NCBI RefSeq assembly: GCF_905201705.1
Contig: NZ_CAJKOX010000018.1
Coordinates: 1 to 64,000 of the forward strand
Direction of reading: 5' to 3'
Origin: an uncultured Marvinbryantia sp.
Lineage (GTDB): Bacteria; Bacillota; Clostridia; Lachnospirales; Lachnospiraceae
Length of the DNA stretch: 64,000 nucleotides
A program made the position numbers and the translations under genes. This document shows positions 16,161-24,485 of this stretch, piece by piece (within the stretch, counting starts at the first letter, position 1; each line of letters starts with the position of its first letter). Under the pieces are notes generated by a model that was not told where the DNA came from, did not search any database, and saw nothing but the letters and a program-made list of their open reading frames with translations.

Positions 16161-17273
16161 TGTCAATAGTTTTGCGACAAGTTTTTCAATTTTTTATGCC
16201 AGCTTCTTTAACTCTTCCTCAAACAATTCACCAGAGGTTTTATACTCAAATATTCCCCGTGGATAATTATTAATCCAGTTTTCAATGTAGGCTATCTCTT
16301 CATCTGTCCTATCGTCAAAGTCTTCACCCTTTGGAATATGTCTGCGGATGAGCCTATTATTATTTTCATTTGTTCCGCGCTCCCAACTGCTGTAAGGATG
16401 GCAGTAGAAAACAAACGTGCGTTTCCCCTCTTTTAGACTTGATTTCTCCATGCCCTCATAGTCCGAAAACTCCACGCCATTATCTACCGTTATACTCCGG
16501 AATACCTTGTAAAACATTTCGCCCCATTTTCTTTCCAGCCTGTCCAGTGCTTCAACGACAGAAGCCTCCCCTTGATCTTGCAGCTTTACAATAATTTCAT
16601 CCCTTGTTTTCCTTTCGGTCAATACAAGCATACATGATTTAGTAGTCCCGCGCTGGCCTTTTACCGTGTCCATTTCCCAATGTCCGAAAATTTCCCGGTC
16701 CTTTACTTCATCCGGTCTGTTCTCTATGCTTTCGCCTGCACTGGCCCGTTTCTGAACCTTCACTTTCTTATTATGTGCTTTCCTCTTCCCCTTGATCGGC
16801 AGATCCTTATTTGTCAATTTCAAGAAAATTCCATTATCAATATATCTATACAAAGTCCTTACGCTGATAGATGTTTTAAATTCTTTTTCGCCCTTTTCAA
16901 TCGCTGCCAACGCAGCTTCCGGGCTGTACTTTTCGTTCACTATTAAATCTTCTATACTCTCTGCCAATTCTCTGTCATTTCCTATTTTTAATGCTTTGCC
17001 CTTTCCCTGTTCGTTCCAGTCGTGCTTCTGCTGCCCTAGATCGCTGCTGTACCGTTCTTCCTCCGTGTAGTCAGAATTTCTATGTATATATTTTCCTCTG
17101 TCGTACTCCCTATATATTGTGCTTCTGTGTACATGAAGATACTCGGCAACTTCCCTTTTTGAATGTCCTTTATTAAGCAACGTTTCCATTTTTATTCTAT
17201 CACTATGGCTCAAATGTTTTCCCATTTTCTCTTCCCCCTCCGCCCTGTAAAAAGTGTCTAATAACTATTGACA
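16161..17273 (-). mobile_element. IS30-family insertion sequence
   Basis: About 1.11 kb. Terminal inverted repeats begin TGTCAATAGTT at both ends (16161 on plus; 17273 on minus) and share further positions (GACA, TTTT). No target duplication is obvious. It inserted only 7 bases inside the left attachment repeat. Confidence 0.8.
16194..17225 (-). CDS. IS30-family transposase
   Basis: DDE transposase of 343 aa, normal length. The N-terminal helix-turn-helix reads HLSHSDRIKMETLLNKGHSK and HRSTIYREYDRGKY. A linker with RYIDNGIFL precedes the catalytic core: GHWEMDTVKG (first Asp), ITVDNGVEFSDY (second Asp) and YSSWERGTNENNNRLIRR (catalytic Glu), then the IS30 signature block. The reading frame is intact and fills its element. 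It is the only recombinase-type gene between the attachment repeats. Confidence 0.95.
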   Translation of the reverse strand: MGKHLSHSDRIKMETLLNKGHSKREVAEYLHVHRSTIYREYDRGKYIHRNSDYTEEERYSSDLGQQKHDWNEQGKGKALKIGNDRELAESIEDLIVNEKYSPEAALAAIEKGEKEFKTSISVRTLYRYIDNGIFLKLTNKDLPIKGKRKAHNKKVKVQKRASAGESIENRPDEVKDREIFGHWEMDTVKGQRGTTKSCMLVLTERKTRDEIIVKLQDQGEASVVEALDRLERKWGEMFYKVFRSITVDNGVEFSDYEGMEKSSLKEGKRTFVFYCHPYSSWERGTNENNNRLIRRHIPKGEDFDDRTDEEIAYIENWINNYPRGIFEYKTSGELFEEELKKLA

Positions 17274-17336
17274 GTACCCCCCCGCTGTAAAATTTAAGCA
17301 CGGCATACGCCGCAAATTAACGGAAGGGGTTTTACT

Positions 17337-17729
17337 ATGAACTTTGGGAACTGGAATGAGAATGTACATACCGACTATGAACAGATCAAACGGATTGCGT
17401 TTTCGCAGCGCATCAAATCCGAAAACGTCACTGTAAATGCCGAAAATGAAACTGCCGTAATCGTTGGAAGTGACGGTATCTATGATGTAACGCTTAATAG
17501 CTGTACCTGCTTTGACTTTGGAGCCAGAAATCTACCGTGCAAGCATATGTACAGGCTTGCCGCCGAACTCGGTTTTCTTGATGATCTCCCTAAAACAAAC
17601 CGCAAGGCAGCAAAGGCGTTTAAAGACAATATTCAGACCGACATAAACCATTACAAAGAATTATATCTAAGTGGTGCTATTTCTATTGAAAAATTCAATA
17701 AAATTGTAAATGCTTTGCTTTCCAAATAA
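17337..17729 (+). CDS. SWIM zinc-finger domain protein
   Basis: A 130-residue protein with a clear SWIM motif, CTCFDFGARNLPCKH (about residues 51-65, CxCx-n-CxH), a zinc-binding fold found in DNA- or protein-binding proteins. The N-terminal half is beta-rich and the C-terminus is helical (SGAISIEKFNKIVNALLSK). GGAAGGGG precedes the ATG. It faces away from the tail operon and is followed 27 bases later by a secreted-protein gene. It is cargo of the element; the role is unknown. Confidence 0.75.
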   Translation: MNFGNWNENVHTDYEQIKRIAFSQRIKSENVTVNAENETAVIVGSDGIYDVTLNSCTCFDFGARNLPCKHMYRLAAELGFLDDLPKTNRKAAKAFKDNIQTDINHYKELYLSGAISIEKFNKIVNALLSK

Positions 17730-17756
17730 GTTGCCAGAAAAGAAGGTGTCTGACTT

Positions 17757-18332
17757 ATGATTAAAAAAATAATTCCCGCTTTTTTCCTTGCCGCCTGTAT
17801 ATCTCTCCCTGTCTACGCAGAAGATACTGCAGCGCTGCCGCACGTTGAAAGCCCAAATGGTATTTATGATCTTGTCGATTATGAATTTTATACCTACGGG
17901 GATAAAGAATATTTAGTTACTTTTATTGAGTATGAAAACACTACTACTGAAAATGTGTACCCCACAAATCAATTTACCAACCGTTTCTATCAAGACGGCG
18001 TTGCTCTGGAAGTCGGAATTAATGATTATAGTTATTCCCAGCCAAAAGGGAAGGAATGTAAGCCCGCATCTACAGAATTAAAACCGGGCGGCAAAGTCCG
18101 TTATCTATTCTCATACGAACTTGAAAGCCAGTCTGATATTGAGGTTGAAATAAAAGAATTTATGGGGGATGAAATTTTGTCTACCTATACTATCCCCTAT
18201 GGTGGTTCTTCTCCTGCTGTAGCCGCTGCTGATTATGAAACACTATATAATGATCTGCTGATTAAGTACGAACAGTTACAAGCAGACTATCAAGCATTGC
18301 AGGAAAGGCTTTCTGTTTCTGATACAGAATAG
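17757..18332 (+). CDS. Secreted DUF5067-like protein
   Basis: A 191-residue exported protein. The signal peptide MIKKIIPAFFLAACISLPVYA probably cleaves after YA-E; no lipobox is in a good position. The beta-sandwich-like middle (YLVTFIEYENTTTENVYP, GGKVRYLFSYEL) resembles DUF5067/telokin-like extracellular domains. The C-terminal 35 residues form a coiled coil (YNDLLIKYEQLQADYQALQE). It is probably co-transcribed with the SWIM gene. A role in surface exclusion or immunity to the particle is possible but purely inferred. Confidence 0.65.
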   Translation: MIKKIIPAFFLAACISLPVYAEDTAALPHVESPNGIYDLVDYEFYTYGDKEYLVTFIEYENTTTENVYPTNQFTNRFYQDGVALEVGINDYSYSQPKGKECKPASTELKPGGKVRYLFSYELESQSDIEVEIKEFMGDEILSTYTIPYGGSSPAVAAADYETLYNDLLIKYEQLQADYQALQERLSVSDTE

Positions 18333-18426
18333 CTTTTTAAAATCATTTCCTGTTATTGCCCGCTTTTAAGTGCTACAATAACACTGCAGACGGTATGTTG
18401 TATCTGGTATGATATACGTTGCACCC

Positions 18427-18468
18427 GCCCCGGTAATGTTCCCAGCGTTTCCGGGGCATTTCATTTTT
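18427..18468 (+). terminator. Terminator after the secreted-protein gene
   Basis: GCCCCGG (18427) pairs with CCGGGGC (18451-18457), followed by a T-rich tail. Confidence 0.75.
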
Positions 18469-18577
18469 AATTTTCCATTTTGCAGTCTTGACTTGCCTTA
18501 TCTCCCCTGCTATCATTATAAATAACAGGTGGGGCTTTGGTGGCAAGCCCGCCGCCCCTCTGTTATGCCCGGTCTGC

Positions 18578-18724
18578 TTATTCAGCAGGCTTTTCTTTTT
18601 TCTGGTCCTCTAACAGCTCCGCAACCTTTTCTTTTGCTTCATCAAGGTCTTTGCATCCGTCCAGTATCATTGATACCATTTTGAGGATTTTGTCAAACTG
18701 CTTATCTGTCATATTGTCCTGCAT
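18578..18724 (-). CDS. 48-residue helical protein under an operator-controlled promoter
   Basis: A small ORF (MQDNMTDKQFDKILKMVSM...) with AAGGAG before its ATG. It is predicted to be all helical, highly charged, with Leu/Val heptads and a Lys/Glu-rich end; I do not recognise it. It has a consensus promoter (18782-18810) whose spacer holds the same palindrome found around the neighbouring ribbon-helix-helix gene, so it is probably part of that regulator's small regulon. Confidence 0.6.
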   Translation of the reverse strand: MQDNMTDKQFDKILKMVSMILDGCKDLDEAKEKVAELLEDQKKEKPAE

Positions 18725-18781
18725 CTTTTCTCCTTTCCCTTGCCATATTCATTAAGGTTTATTGTTTCCTTAACTGTCTTT

Positions 18782-18810
18782 ATTATACTTCCGTAAGTAT
18801 AAAATGTCAA
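18782..18810 (-). promoter_or_regulatory. Consensus promoter with palindromic operator in its spacer
   Basis: On the minus strand TTGACA (18810-18805), 17 bases, TATAAT (18787-18782), an exact consensus promoter. The palindrome ATACTTCCGTAAGTAT (18785-18800) fills the spacer and -10, so a bound repressor would block polymerase. Confidence 0.8.
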
Positions 18811-18859
18811 GTGCTTTATCCAGATTTTACAATCTTTTTTCAGCATTGCAAAGCGTCCT

Positions 18860-19114
18860 TTATTTCTCCTTCTGCCATTCCATTTCTTCCCCTGTGTCCC
18901 GTAAATATCTTTCTTTTATTGCCTGCTCCACATAAGCATTAAAAGACTGCCCCTGCTCCTGTGCCGCTTCCTTTACCTTTGCTTTCATTCCCTTTGGAAG
19001 CGCAAGCTCTCCCCTATCATAGTTTGCGTTTCTGTGTTTATTTTTTGCCCTAGTAGCGGCGGCCCCTCTTGGGACATTCCATTTCTTTTTTTCTTCTTTC
19101 TGCTGATCTGCCAT
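18860..19114 (-). CDS. Ribbon-helix-helix (Arc/CopG-like) DNA-binding regulator
   Basis: An 84-residue protein. The basic N-terminal arm (KKWNVPRGAAATRAKNKHRN) precedes a ribbon-helix-helix region: strand YDRGELALPKG, helix MKAKVKEAAQEQ, turn GQSFNAYVEQAIKERY. Such proteins dimerise and bind short palindromes. Four copies of half-sites reading TACTTCCGTAA flank the gene, including an inverted pair over its own promoter, so autoregulation is likely. No partner toxin of the usual RelE/HicA type is adjacent; the 48-residue protein is the closest candidate partner. Confidence 0.75.
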   Translation of the reverse strand: MADQQKEEKKKWNVPRGAAATRAKNKHRNANYDRGELALPKGMKAKVKEAAQEQGQSFNAYVEQAIKERYLRDTGEEMEWQKEK

Positions 19115-19140
19115 TTCAAAACCTCCATTTCTTTTTCTGA

Positions 19141-19200
19141 ATTATATCATATCCGTTATCATTACGGAAGTATAAAAATTACACAATTATACTTCCGTAA
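19141..19200 (-). promoter_or_regulatory. Promoter and operator pair of the RHH gene
   Basis: A TATAAT (19146-19141) lies upstream of the RHH gene with a weak -35 TTCCGT 17 bases further. The -35 is inside a perfect 12-bp inverted repeat TTACGGAAGTAT (19162-19173) / ATACTTCCGTAA (19189-19200). Confidence 0.65.
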
Positions 19201-19218
19201 CTTTGTCTATTTTGCCTA

Positions 19219-19247
19219 TTGATTTTATACTTCCGTAAGTATATAAT
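19219..19247 (+). promoter_or_regulatory. Promoter with palindromic operator for the plus-strand genes
   Basis: TTGATT (19219-19224), 17 bases, TATAAT (19242-19247). The spacer is occupied by ATACTTCCGTAAGTAT (19227-19242), identical to the palindrome at 18785-18800. Confidence 0.8.
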
Positions 19248-19294
19248 ATAAATACAAAGTAAGTAAAACAAATATTCAATGAGGTGAGATCGAA

Positions 19295-19519
19295 ATGAAA
19301 AAATTTGAAATCGGCAAGGAATACAGTATGAGAAGTATTTGTAACCATGATTGCATCTGGACATACACCGTTACTGCAAGAACAGCCCAGACTATCACCA
19401 TTACAGACGGTAAGGAAATTAAAAAATGCCGTATCAGCAAGAAAGCTTCTGAATACCGCAATACCGAAACAATTTTCCCGCTGGGTCAGTATTCAATGGC
19501 TCCCATGCTTTCTGCATAA
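19295..19519 (+). CDS. Small conserved mobile-element protein (74 aa)
   Basis: Beta-rich 74-residue protein beginning MKKFEIGKEYSMRSICNHDC, with a CxxxC-like pair and a later Cys (KKCRIS). GAGGTG lies before the ATG. I recognise the general pattern from small proteins on Clostridia integrative elements, but no function is known. It is driven by the operator-controlled promoter at 19219-19247 and is followed 53 bases later by the zinc-finger gene. Confidence 0.6.
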   Translation: MKKFEIGKEYSMRSICNHDCIWTYTVTARTAQTITITDGKEIKKCRISKKASEYRNTETIFPLGQYSMAPMLSA

Positions 19520-19572
19520 GCCGGATAACCGGGGCGGTTCTCTCGCCCCTACAGAAAGAAAAGGTGAAAGAA

Positions 19573-19887
19573 ATGGCAAAATTTGAAATTGTTTCTTGTA
19601 GCAAGTGTAAAGGTTCTGGTAAATATATATACAAGTCTGGTTCTGTCGGACCTTGCTATTGCTGTAATGGTAGCGGCAAGTTAAAGAAAATCCCGAATAA
19701 ATCTTTTACTATTACAATACATGATGAAAACGGTTGTCTGCTCCGCTGGCTTCATGTGAACGCCAGAAGCAAGTCAGAAGCAGAACAAAAAGCCCGCAAA
19801 ATAGGGGCAAACGGGTGTTATAAAAAGTGTCTTGACACAATCGTAGCCATTGAGGATGGTATTGAATACACTTATAAGCCCCTCTAA
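19573..19887 (+). CDS. DnaJ-type zinc-finger small protein
   Basis: About 104 residues. The N-terminus has two CxxCxGxG-like repeats, CSKCKGSGKY and CYCCNGSGKL, as in the zinc-binding Cys-rich domain of DnaJ. A basic ~60-residue C-terminal domain with no evident similarity follows. The ATG at 19573 is chosen since AAGGTG precedes it; GTG at 19564 overlaps that RBS. Probably co-transcribed with the 74-residue gene under the RHH-operator promoter. Confidence 0.6.
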   Translation: MAKFEIVSCSKCKGSGKYIYKSGSVGPCYCCNGSGKLKKIPNKSFTITIHDENGCLLRWLHVNARSKSEAEQKARKIGANGCYKKCLDTIVAIEDGIEYTYKPL

Positions 19888-19908
19888 TTTGCCCCGTAAC
19901 GTCAAAAA

Positions 19909-19945
19909 AGCCCCGTAGGTGTCTTTTCCCTCACCCACGGGGCTT
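19909..19945. terminator. Bidirectional terminator between left module and tail operon
   Basis: AGCCCCGTAGGTG pairs with CACCCACGGGGCT around a pyrimidine-rich loop. It ends the plus-strand genes and the long minus-strand tail operon. Confidence 0.75.
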
Positions 19946-19977
19946 CTGCCTGTTTCTTCTGTACGGCTCAATCGTCC

Positions 19978-20553
19978 TTATTTGCCGCTTTGTTCAATCA
20001 CAATCTTTGTAACGTTCTGCATTGCCGCTTCTGCTTCGTCAACGGGAATTGTTCCTACCTTTTCCCCATCTTCATTGTATGTGTTGATTGTCCCGTCTTC
20101 ATTCGTTTCAAGCGCTCCCTCCGGTACATTGTCCGTTGCTATTGCCGTTACGCCCTCTGTACTGCTTTGTACGCCTGTATAAATGTTCACTGTCGGCGCG
20201 GCTGCCTGCACCGCTTCCACTGGCTGCGCTATCGCAATATCAGCTTCTTTTTCTCCGGCTTTCATTGCATTGTAGGCAGATTGCGCAATAGCCCGCAACT
20301 GATCTTCCGTCACTTCCAGCCCTGCTTCATCTGCAATTTCTTTTAATTTCTGCACAACTGCCGCCATCTTCTCTTCTCCGCACTGCGACTGCATGAATTG
20401 TTTCGCCCATACTACAAACTGCGCCGCCCATGCGGAAAGTGTATTCAGTTTTTCCGTTACAGATTTCGGTACATTCGGGAATACATATTTCCCGATAATA
20501 AAAGCTGCGATTGTAATACCCAACTGTATTGCAAGAATAACAATATCATTCAT
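19978..20553 (-). CDS. Phage holin, LL-H type
   Basis: About 191 residues. One strong N-terminal membrane helix (ILAIQLGITIAAFIIGKYVF) is followed by a helical domain with the segment KFMQSQCGEEKMAAVVQKL..., typical of LLH-family holins, then an Ala/Glu/Thr-rich tail ending EQSGK. The start MNDIVIL at 20553 is eight bases after GGGGG; the upstream in-frame ATG overlaps that RBS. It directly follows the endolysin gene and closes the minus-strand operon. It would release the particles and lysin by holing the membrane. Confidence 0.82.
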   Translation of the reverse strand: MNDIVILAIQLGITIAAFIIGKYVFPNVPKSVTEKLNTLSAWAAQFVVWAKQFMQSQCGEEKMAAVVQKLKEIADEAGLEVTEDQLRAIAQSAYNAMKAGEKEADIAIAQPVEAVQAAAPTVNIYTGVQSSTEGVTAIATDNVPEGALETNEDGTINTYNEDGEKVGTIPVDEAEAAMQNVTKIVIEQSGK

Positions 20554-20570
20554 GTTCTTTACCCCCATTC

Positions 20571-22118
20571 TTATTTTGCCGGAATTTTAAGGACCTGCCC
20601 CGCATGGATTGTATCGCTTGTCAGCCCATTCATTGTTTTAATCTCATTGTACCGCGCACCATTTCCCAGTTTTTCCGCAGCAATCGCCCACAAGCTGTCG
20701 CCCTTTTTCACTGTATAGGTTGTAACGCCGGATGCCGGGATTTTGATAACCTGTCCCACGTTAATAATATTCGGGTTTGCAATCCCGTTGTAACTTGCAA
20801 GCTTCTGATATGTAGTCCCATAAACCGCAGCAATCTTTGAAAGTGTGTCCCCCGCTTTTACTTTGTATGTCTGTTCGCCGTTTACTGCACTTCCGCTGTT
20901 TCCACCGGATGTACCGCCGGACGCGCTGCCGCCAGACGTTGCCTTTGCGCCGTCAGAAACAACGGTTGCCGTATGCGCCCCGTCATTCAGAAGGATGTCC
21001 CCTGTAAGCAGATAGTCCCCGCTTGTCAGATACTTACTTGCTGTCAGCACTTCAAATCCTGCCGCTTTCAGCGCTGCCCTCATGTTTCCGGTATAGGTCC
21101 CGGAATGCTTCTGCAGTTTCGTATCTCCCAGCAAATAACCTGTTGCCCGGACAATCGCGCATACACCCGCGCTGCAATCCGCTTCACACTTTACCGTGAT
21201 TTTTGACGGATAATAGCCCACCTTTTTAAGCTGCTCCCAGAATGTTTCGCGCTGGTTCTGATCGTACCCGATTTTATTATTGTTTGCTGCTTCTTTCGCA
21301 AGCTGCGCAATCAGTTTACGCACAGACGCTTTCGGATGCCGCAGCACACAATTCCACGGCCTGTTGTACCACGGAATAACCTGCCATTCTGTCCCCGTCT
21401 GATCTCCGGCAGCACCTCCGGAATATCTGCCGTTTTCATCATGTCCACTGTTTGAAATCATTGTTGCCATAGTTTTTGTACCTCCATTTTGTGTTTTATC
21501 TGCATCAGTACCGCCGGAAGGAAAAGAAACCGCAGCCGCTTTACTGTAGGTTTCTTTTCTTCTGGCAGTATATCCGCCCATAACCCTGTCTGACAGCGCT
21601 GCGGAATGCAGGATTGCAAGCGATACCTTGTCCATGCTTCCCGCTCTTTCTGCCGCCGTCTTTGCTATTCTTGCGGATGCCCCGGCTCCGCCCTGGTTTT
21701 CCAGATCGGCAAAATAAATCAATGCCTGTGCGTCCTCAATTCCCATATTTACCCCGTGCGATACATAGGAAAGCACGTCTTTTTCTGCAAGTGCATCCTG
21801 CGCCGCCTTTCCTGCCGGGGTTGTCAGTAATGCCGTCAATTTATTCTTCTCCTGCGCGGTGACGGTTCGTTTGTTCCACTGGACAGCAGTTTTGATCTCT
21901 TTGTAAAAATCCGCCCCCAGAATAACCGTTGCTGCCTGCTCTCCCAGTGCCGCAATGATTGTTTTTAAAAGGTCCAGCGCCCGTGAACCGTGCCACTGTA
22001 CCTTCCCAACGCTTACGGCTCCGTTATCATTCGCGTTTACGGAACCGTAATTTCCTTCATTCCCGTAAATAATAACGGCGGCTTTTTCAGCCGCCGCCTT
22101 TTTTAATGCTTCTGTCAT
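20571..22118 (-). CDS. Modular endolysin with two LysM domains
   Basis: About 515 residues. Residues 1-190 resemble a muramidase-like phage domain (GNEGNYGSVNANDNGAVSVG, HGVNMGIEDAQALIYFADLE). Residues 210-390 form a second catalytic-type domain with CEADCSAGVCAIVRATGYL and a late His (DGAHTATVV), consistent with a Cys-His amidase/NlpC-CHAP fold. A Gly/Ser linker leads to two LysM peptidoglycan-binding modules (YKVKAGDTLSKIAAVYGTT and YTVKKGDSLWAIAAEKLGNG). It cleaves host wall for release. The start MTEALKK at 22118 gives the best RBS spacing to AAAGGGG. Confidence 0.88.
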   Translation of the reverse strand: MTEALKKAAAEKAAVIIYGNEGNYGSVNANDNGAVSVGKVQWHGSRALDLLKTIIAALGEQAATVILGADFYKEIKTAVQWNKRTVTAQEKNKLTALLTTPAGKAAQDALAEKDVLSYVSHGVNMGIEDAQALIYFADLENQGGAGASARIAKTAAERAGSMDKVSLAILHSAALSDRVMGGYTARRKETYSKAAAVSFPSGGTDADKTQNGGTKTMATMISNSGHDENGRYSGGAAGDQTGTEWQVIPWYNRPWNCVLRHPKASVRKLIAQLAKEAANNNKIGYDQNQRETFWEQLKKVGYYPSKITVKCEADCSAGVCAIVRATGYLLGDTKLQKHSGTYTGNMRAALKAAGFEVLTASKYLTSGDYLLTGDILLNDGAHTATVVSDGAKATSGGSASGGTSGGNSGSAVNGEQTYKVKAGDTLSKIAAVYGTTYQKLASYNGIANPNIINVGQVIKIPASGVTTYTVKKGDSLWAIAAEKLGNGARYNEIKTMNGLTSDTIHAGQVLKIPAK

Positions 22119-22130
22119 TTCCATTCCCCT

Positions 22131-22517
22131 TTACTGTGAAGACATTCCCGAAAAATCAGACAGGCTCCCCGTAAGCTCCGGGTTTCCTTTTCTGATTTTT
22201 TCCAGATTTTCCGCTTTCGATTTCCAGCAATAAAAAGCCACGGCAAACACGGCCACGCTTCCAACAAAAGTAAGCAGCGTTCCCAGTTGGTAAAAATCCT
22301 TTGAGATCACCACCCACACACCTACCAGAAAAGCGATATAATAAGTCACCATGATTGAAAATACAATCACCTTTGTTGCCTGCAGCTTCTTTTCCGGGTT
22401 TTTCTCGATCTCCGCTTTTCTGCGTTTCTTCGCCGCCCTCATAAACCGCAGGTTCAGCAGATATACCACCATCATTGCAGAAAAGAAACCCGCAATGAAA
22501 ATCAATACTGCTTTCAC
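22131..22517 (-). CDS. Membrane protein of the lysis module (128 aa)
   Basis: About three hydrophobic helices: MKAVLIFIAGFFSAMMVVYLL, then VIVFSIMVTYYIAFLVGVWVV and LLTFVGSVAVFAVAFYCW, with basic loops (RAAKKRRKAEIEKNP). The C-terminus is soluble. It overlaps the preceding gene by four bases and lies between it and the endolysin, so it may be a second holin or antiholin; no family recognised. Confidence 0.6.
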   Translation of the reverse strand: MKAVLIFIAGFFSAMMVVYLLNLRFMRAAKKRRKAEIEKNPEKKLQATKVIVFSIMVTYYIAFLVGVWVVISKDFYQLGTLLTFVGSVAVFAVAFYCWKSKAENLEKIRKGNPELTGSLSDFSGMSSQ

Positions 22518-22948
22518 TGTTCTTCGTCCTCCCTTACCACCAGAAAATCATTTTTTTCACAGCGCCGCATATAGATTTTTTGTACATACGCAAATGCAGC
22601 GTCCACCTTGCCGTTTTCCAGTTTGTTTTCTTTTATGTAACCCTCATAAGCGCTGTATACTTCAAAGAAATTATCAAACTCTTCTTTTGTATGACGTTTC
22701 CGGTTTATACATTCATTTGCAAAATTAAGAATATCCCGCCGCCAGCTTTCAACTTTGTGCTGCTGCAAATCTTTTTCGATTTTGTCAAGCTGTTCTTTTA
22801 CATCATGGTTCATCAGCGCCCCGGCTTTTTTTAACAAATACCGCACTGGCTGTAGTTTAATCCCCGGTGTTAAGTCAATGACTATTCCCAACGCTGCCAG
22901 CCATGCAAGCCCCGTCCGGCACAGTTCCACTATTTCTTCCGCTGTCAC
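22514..22948 (-). CDS. Phage protein with N-terminal membrane helix and coiled coil
   Basis: About 144 residues. It starts with GTG at 22948, eight bases after GGAGGTG. A hydrophobic helix (RTGLAWLAALGIVIDLTPGI) is followed by a long coiled coil (VKEQLDKIEKDLQQHKVE...). Proteins with this layout are common beside holins in Clostridia prophages and are thought to belong to the lysis or assembly module. A longer frame reaching back into the RT gene lacks an RBS. Confidence 0.65.
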   Translation of the reverse strand: MTAEEIVELCRTGLAWLAALGIVIDLTPGIKLQPVRYLLKKAGALMNHDVKEQLDKIEKDLQQHKVESWRRDILNFANECINRKRHTKEEFDNFFEVYSAYEGYIKENKLENGKVDAAFAYVQKIYMRRCEKNDFLVVREDEEQ

Positions 22949-22955
22949 GCTCTCT

Positions 22956-24239
22956 TCACCTCCTCTGAAAATCCGGACAGGTTTTCGCTGCTGTGTCTGG
23001 GTGTCTTTCGTTCTGGTCAACATCTAATGAACCATATATTTTGCACCTGCAGGCACTATATCCGCAGAAATTATCAGTAAAGAAATTCTTACAGTTCCTG
23101 CACCTTATGTCCGTTTGTTTTTCCTGTGTTTGTTCTTCCTGCATTTTTTCTTTTCCTTCCTTTACCACTTCTTTTATGTAAAGCTTATTTAAACTTTTCC
23201 GCAGTCCGTAGCTGTCACAGTGTTTCAATATTCCCCGGTATGATGCAACGCTCCTGTCAAGTGTTTCTTTGTCAATCTCTCCGGCTGCGTAAGCGCGGAA
23301 CAGATACCGCAGACGTTTTTTCATTTTCTTTGCAGTCTTCTTTCTTAATTTCCTGTGTGTGGGCCATACCTGGAACCCTACAAACTCAATTCCCATACTG
23401 GTGGGCCGTATACAGGTTTTATTGTTTAACTGCAAATTCAATTCATTTCCCAGAAAGTCTGCGATCTGTTTTTGAACCTCTGCCAGATACCGCTTGTCGT
23501 GATGCAGTATAATCACATCATCCATATAGCGGATGTAGTAATGTAGCTTCAATGTGTGTTTGCAATACTGGTCTTGCTCATTCAGATATAAATTTGCAAA
23601 CATCTGTGACGTAAGATTGCCAATAGGCAGCCCCACATCACCCATCATTTCATCAAATGCAACATCCCCTATATCAGCACCAAGCGGTAAACCGAAATTT
23701 GTATCTTCACAGTCAATGATCTTGTCCAGCAAATCCAGTAACGGCTTGTCCCGTATTTTCCGGGCCAGAATACGCTTTAAGACGCTGTGATCTATCCTGT
23801 AAAAATACTTTGCAATATCCAGTTTTAAGTAATAATATTTCTTTTTCTTCCTGTCTGTTTCCCGCAGCCAATACTGCAGGCGGTTTATTGCCGCATGGGT
23901 TCCATATCCCACGCGGCAAGCATAGCTGTCTTTAATGTACTGCTTTTCAATCAGCGGATTAAGCTGCCTGTAAATGGCGTGCTGTGCCACCCTGTCTTTA
24001 AACTGTAGTGACATAATAAGCCGCTTCTTTGGCTCATATACATAAAAGATATTGTACCGCCCTACTTCATACTGTCCCCACATAATCTGATTTTGCAGTT
24101 CAAACAGGTTTTCTTCCAGCCGGTCCATGTATTCCATAACGTCCGGACGGTATCGCTTTGTTTTTACTGCCAGTTTATAGGCTTCAAACAGGTTTTCAAA
24201 ATCATATATTTTCGGGAAAAGATTATTTATTGTCTTCAT
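22956..24239 (-). CDS. Diversity-generating retroelement reverse transcriptase
   Basis: RT of 427 aa copying the template-repeat RNA into mutagenised cDNA. Palm motifs: KLDIAKYFYRID (Asp at ~141), the DGR hallmark GLPIGNLTSQMFAN (IGxxxSQ in place of the QGxxxSP of retroviral/group II RTs, ~206-212) and YMDD (238-241). The thumb-like basic region follows (RKLRKKTAKKMKKRLRYLF). The last ~48 residues, CRNCKNFFTDNFCGYSACRC and KTCPDF, form a Cys-rich, probably zinc-binding extension not required in classical DGR RTs. GGAGGG precedes the ATG. It lies 246 bases beyond the template repeat, as in known DGRs, where that spacer RNA primes synthesis. Confidence 0.96.
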   Translation of the reverse strand: MKTINNLFPKIYDFENLFEAYKLAVKTKRYRPDVMEYMDRLEENLFELQNQIMWGQYEVGRYNIFYVYEPKKRLIMSLQFKDRVAQHAIYRQLNPLIEKQYIKDSYACRVGYGTHAAINRLQYWLRETDRKKKKYYYLKLDIAKYFYRIDHSVLKRILARKIRDKPLLDLLDKIIDCEDTNFGLPLGADIGDVAFDEMMGDVGLPIGNLTSQMFANLYLNEQDQYCKHTLKLHYYIRYMDDVIILHHDKRYLAEVQKQIADFLGNELNLQLNNKTCIRPTSMGIEFVGFQVWPTHRKLRKKTAKKMKKRLRYLFRAYAAGEIDKETLDRSVASYRGILKHCDSYGLRKSLNKLYIKEVVKEGKEKMQEEQTQEKQTDIRCRNCKNFFTDNFCGYSACRCKIYGSLDVDQNERHPDTAAKTCPDFQRR

Positions 24240-24485
24240 TCCCTTTCCCTCCTGTAAAATACGCCGTGCAAATCTACTTTGGTTTTATCCATTTCAAACG
24301 TAACAAATACGCCGCGCGTTGCGGCTTTCGCTGCCGGAAACGGCAGCTACTAACTGTTTTCACGGCAATTCAATCTTTTTCCTATGGCTCCGGCTTCCCG
24401 GTCACTCGGAATGGAAAAGAACCCCTTTAACCCATACGCACGGGAAACGGCCACTTATGGCACGTTACTTCTGGCAGTTGGGGTG

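Noticed and set aside
16161..17273. Target-site duplication of the IS30 copy
   Set aside because: Bases outside the two TGTCAATAGTT ends do not match convincingly, so none is reported.
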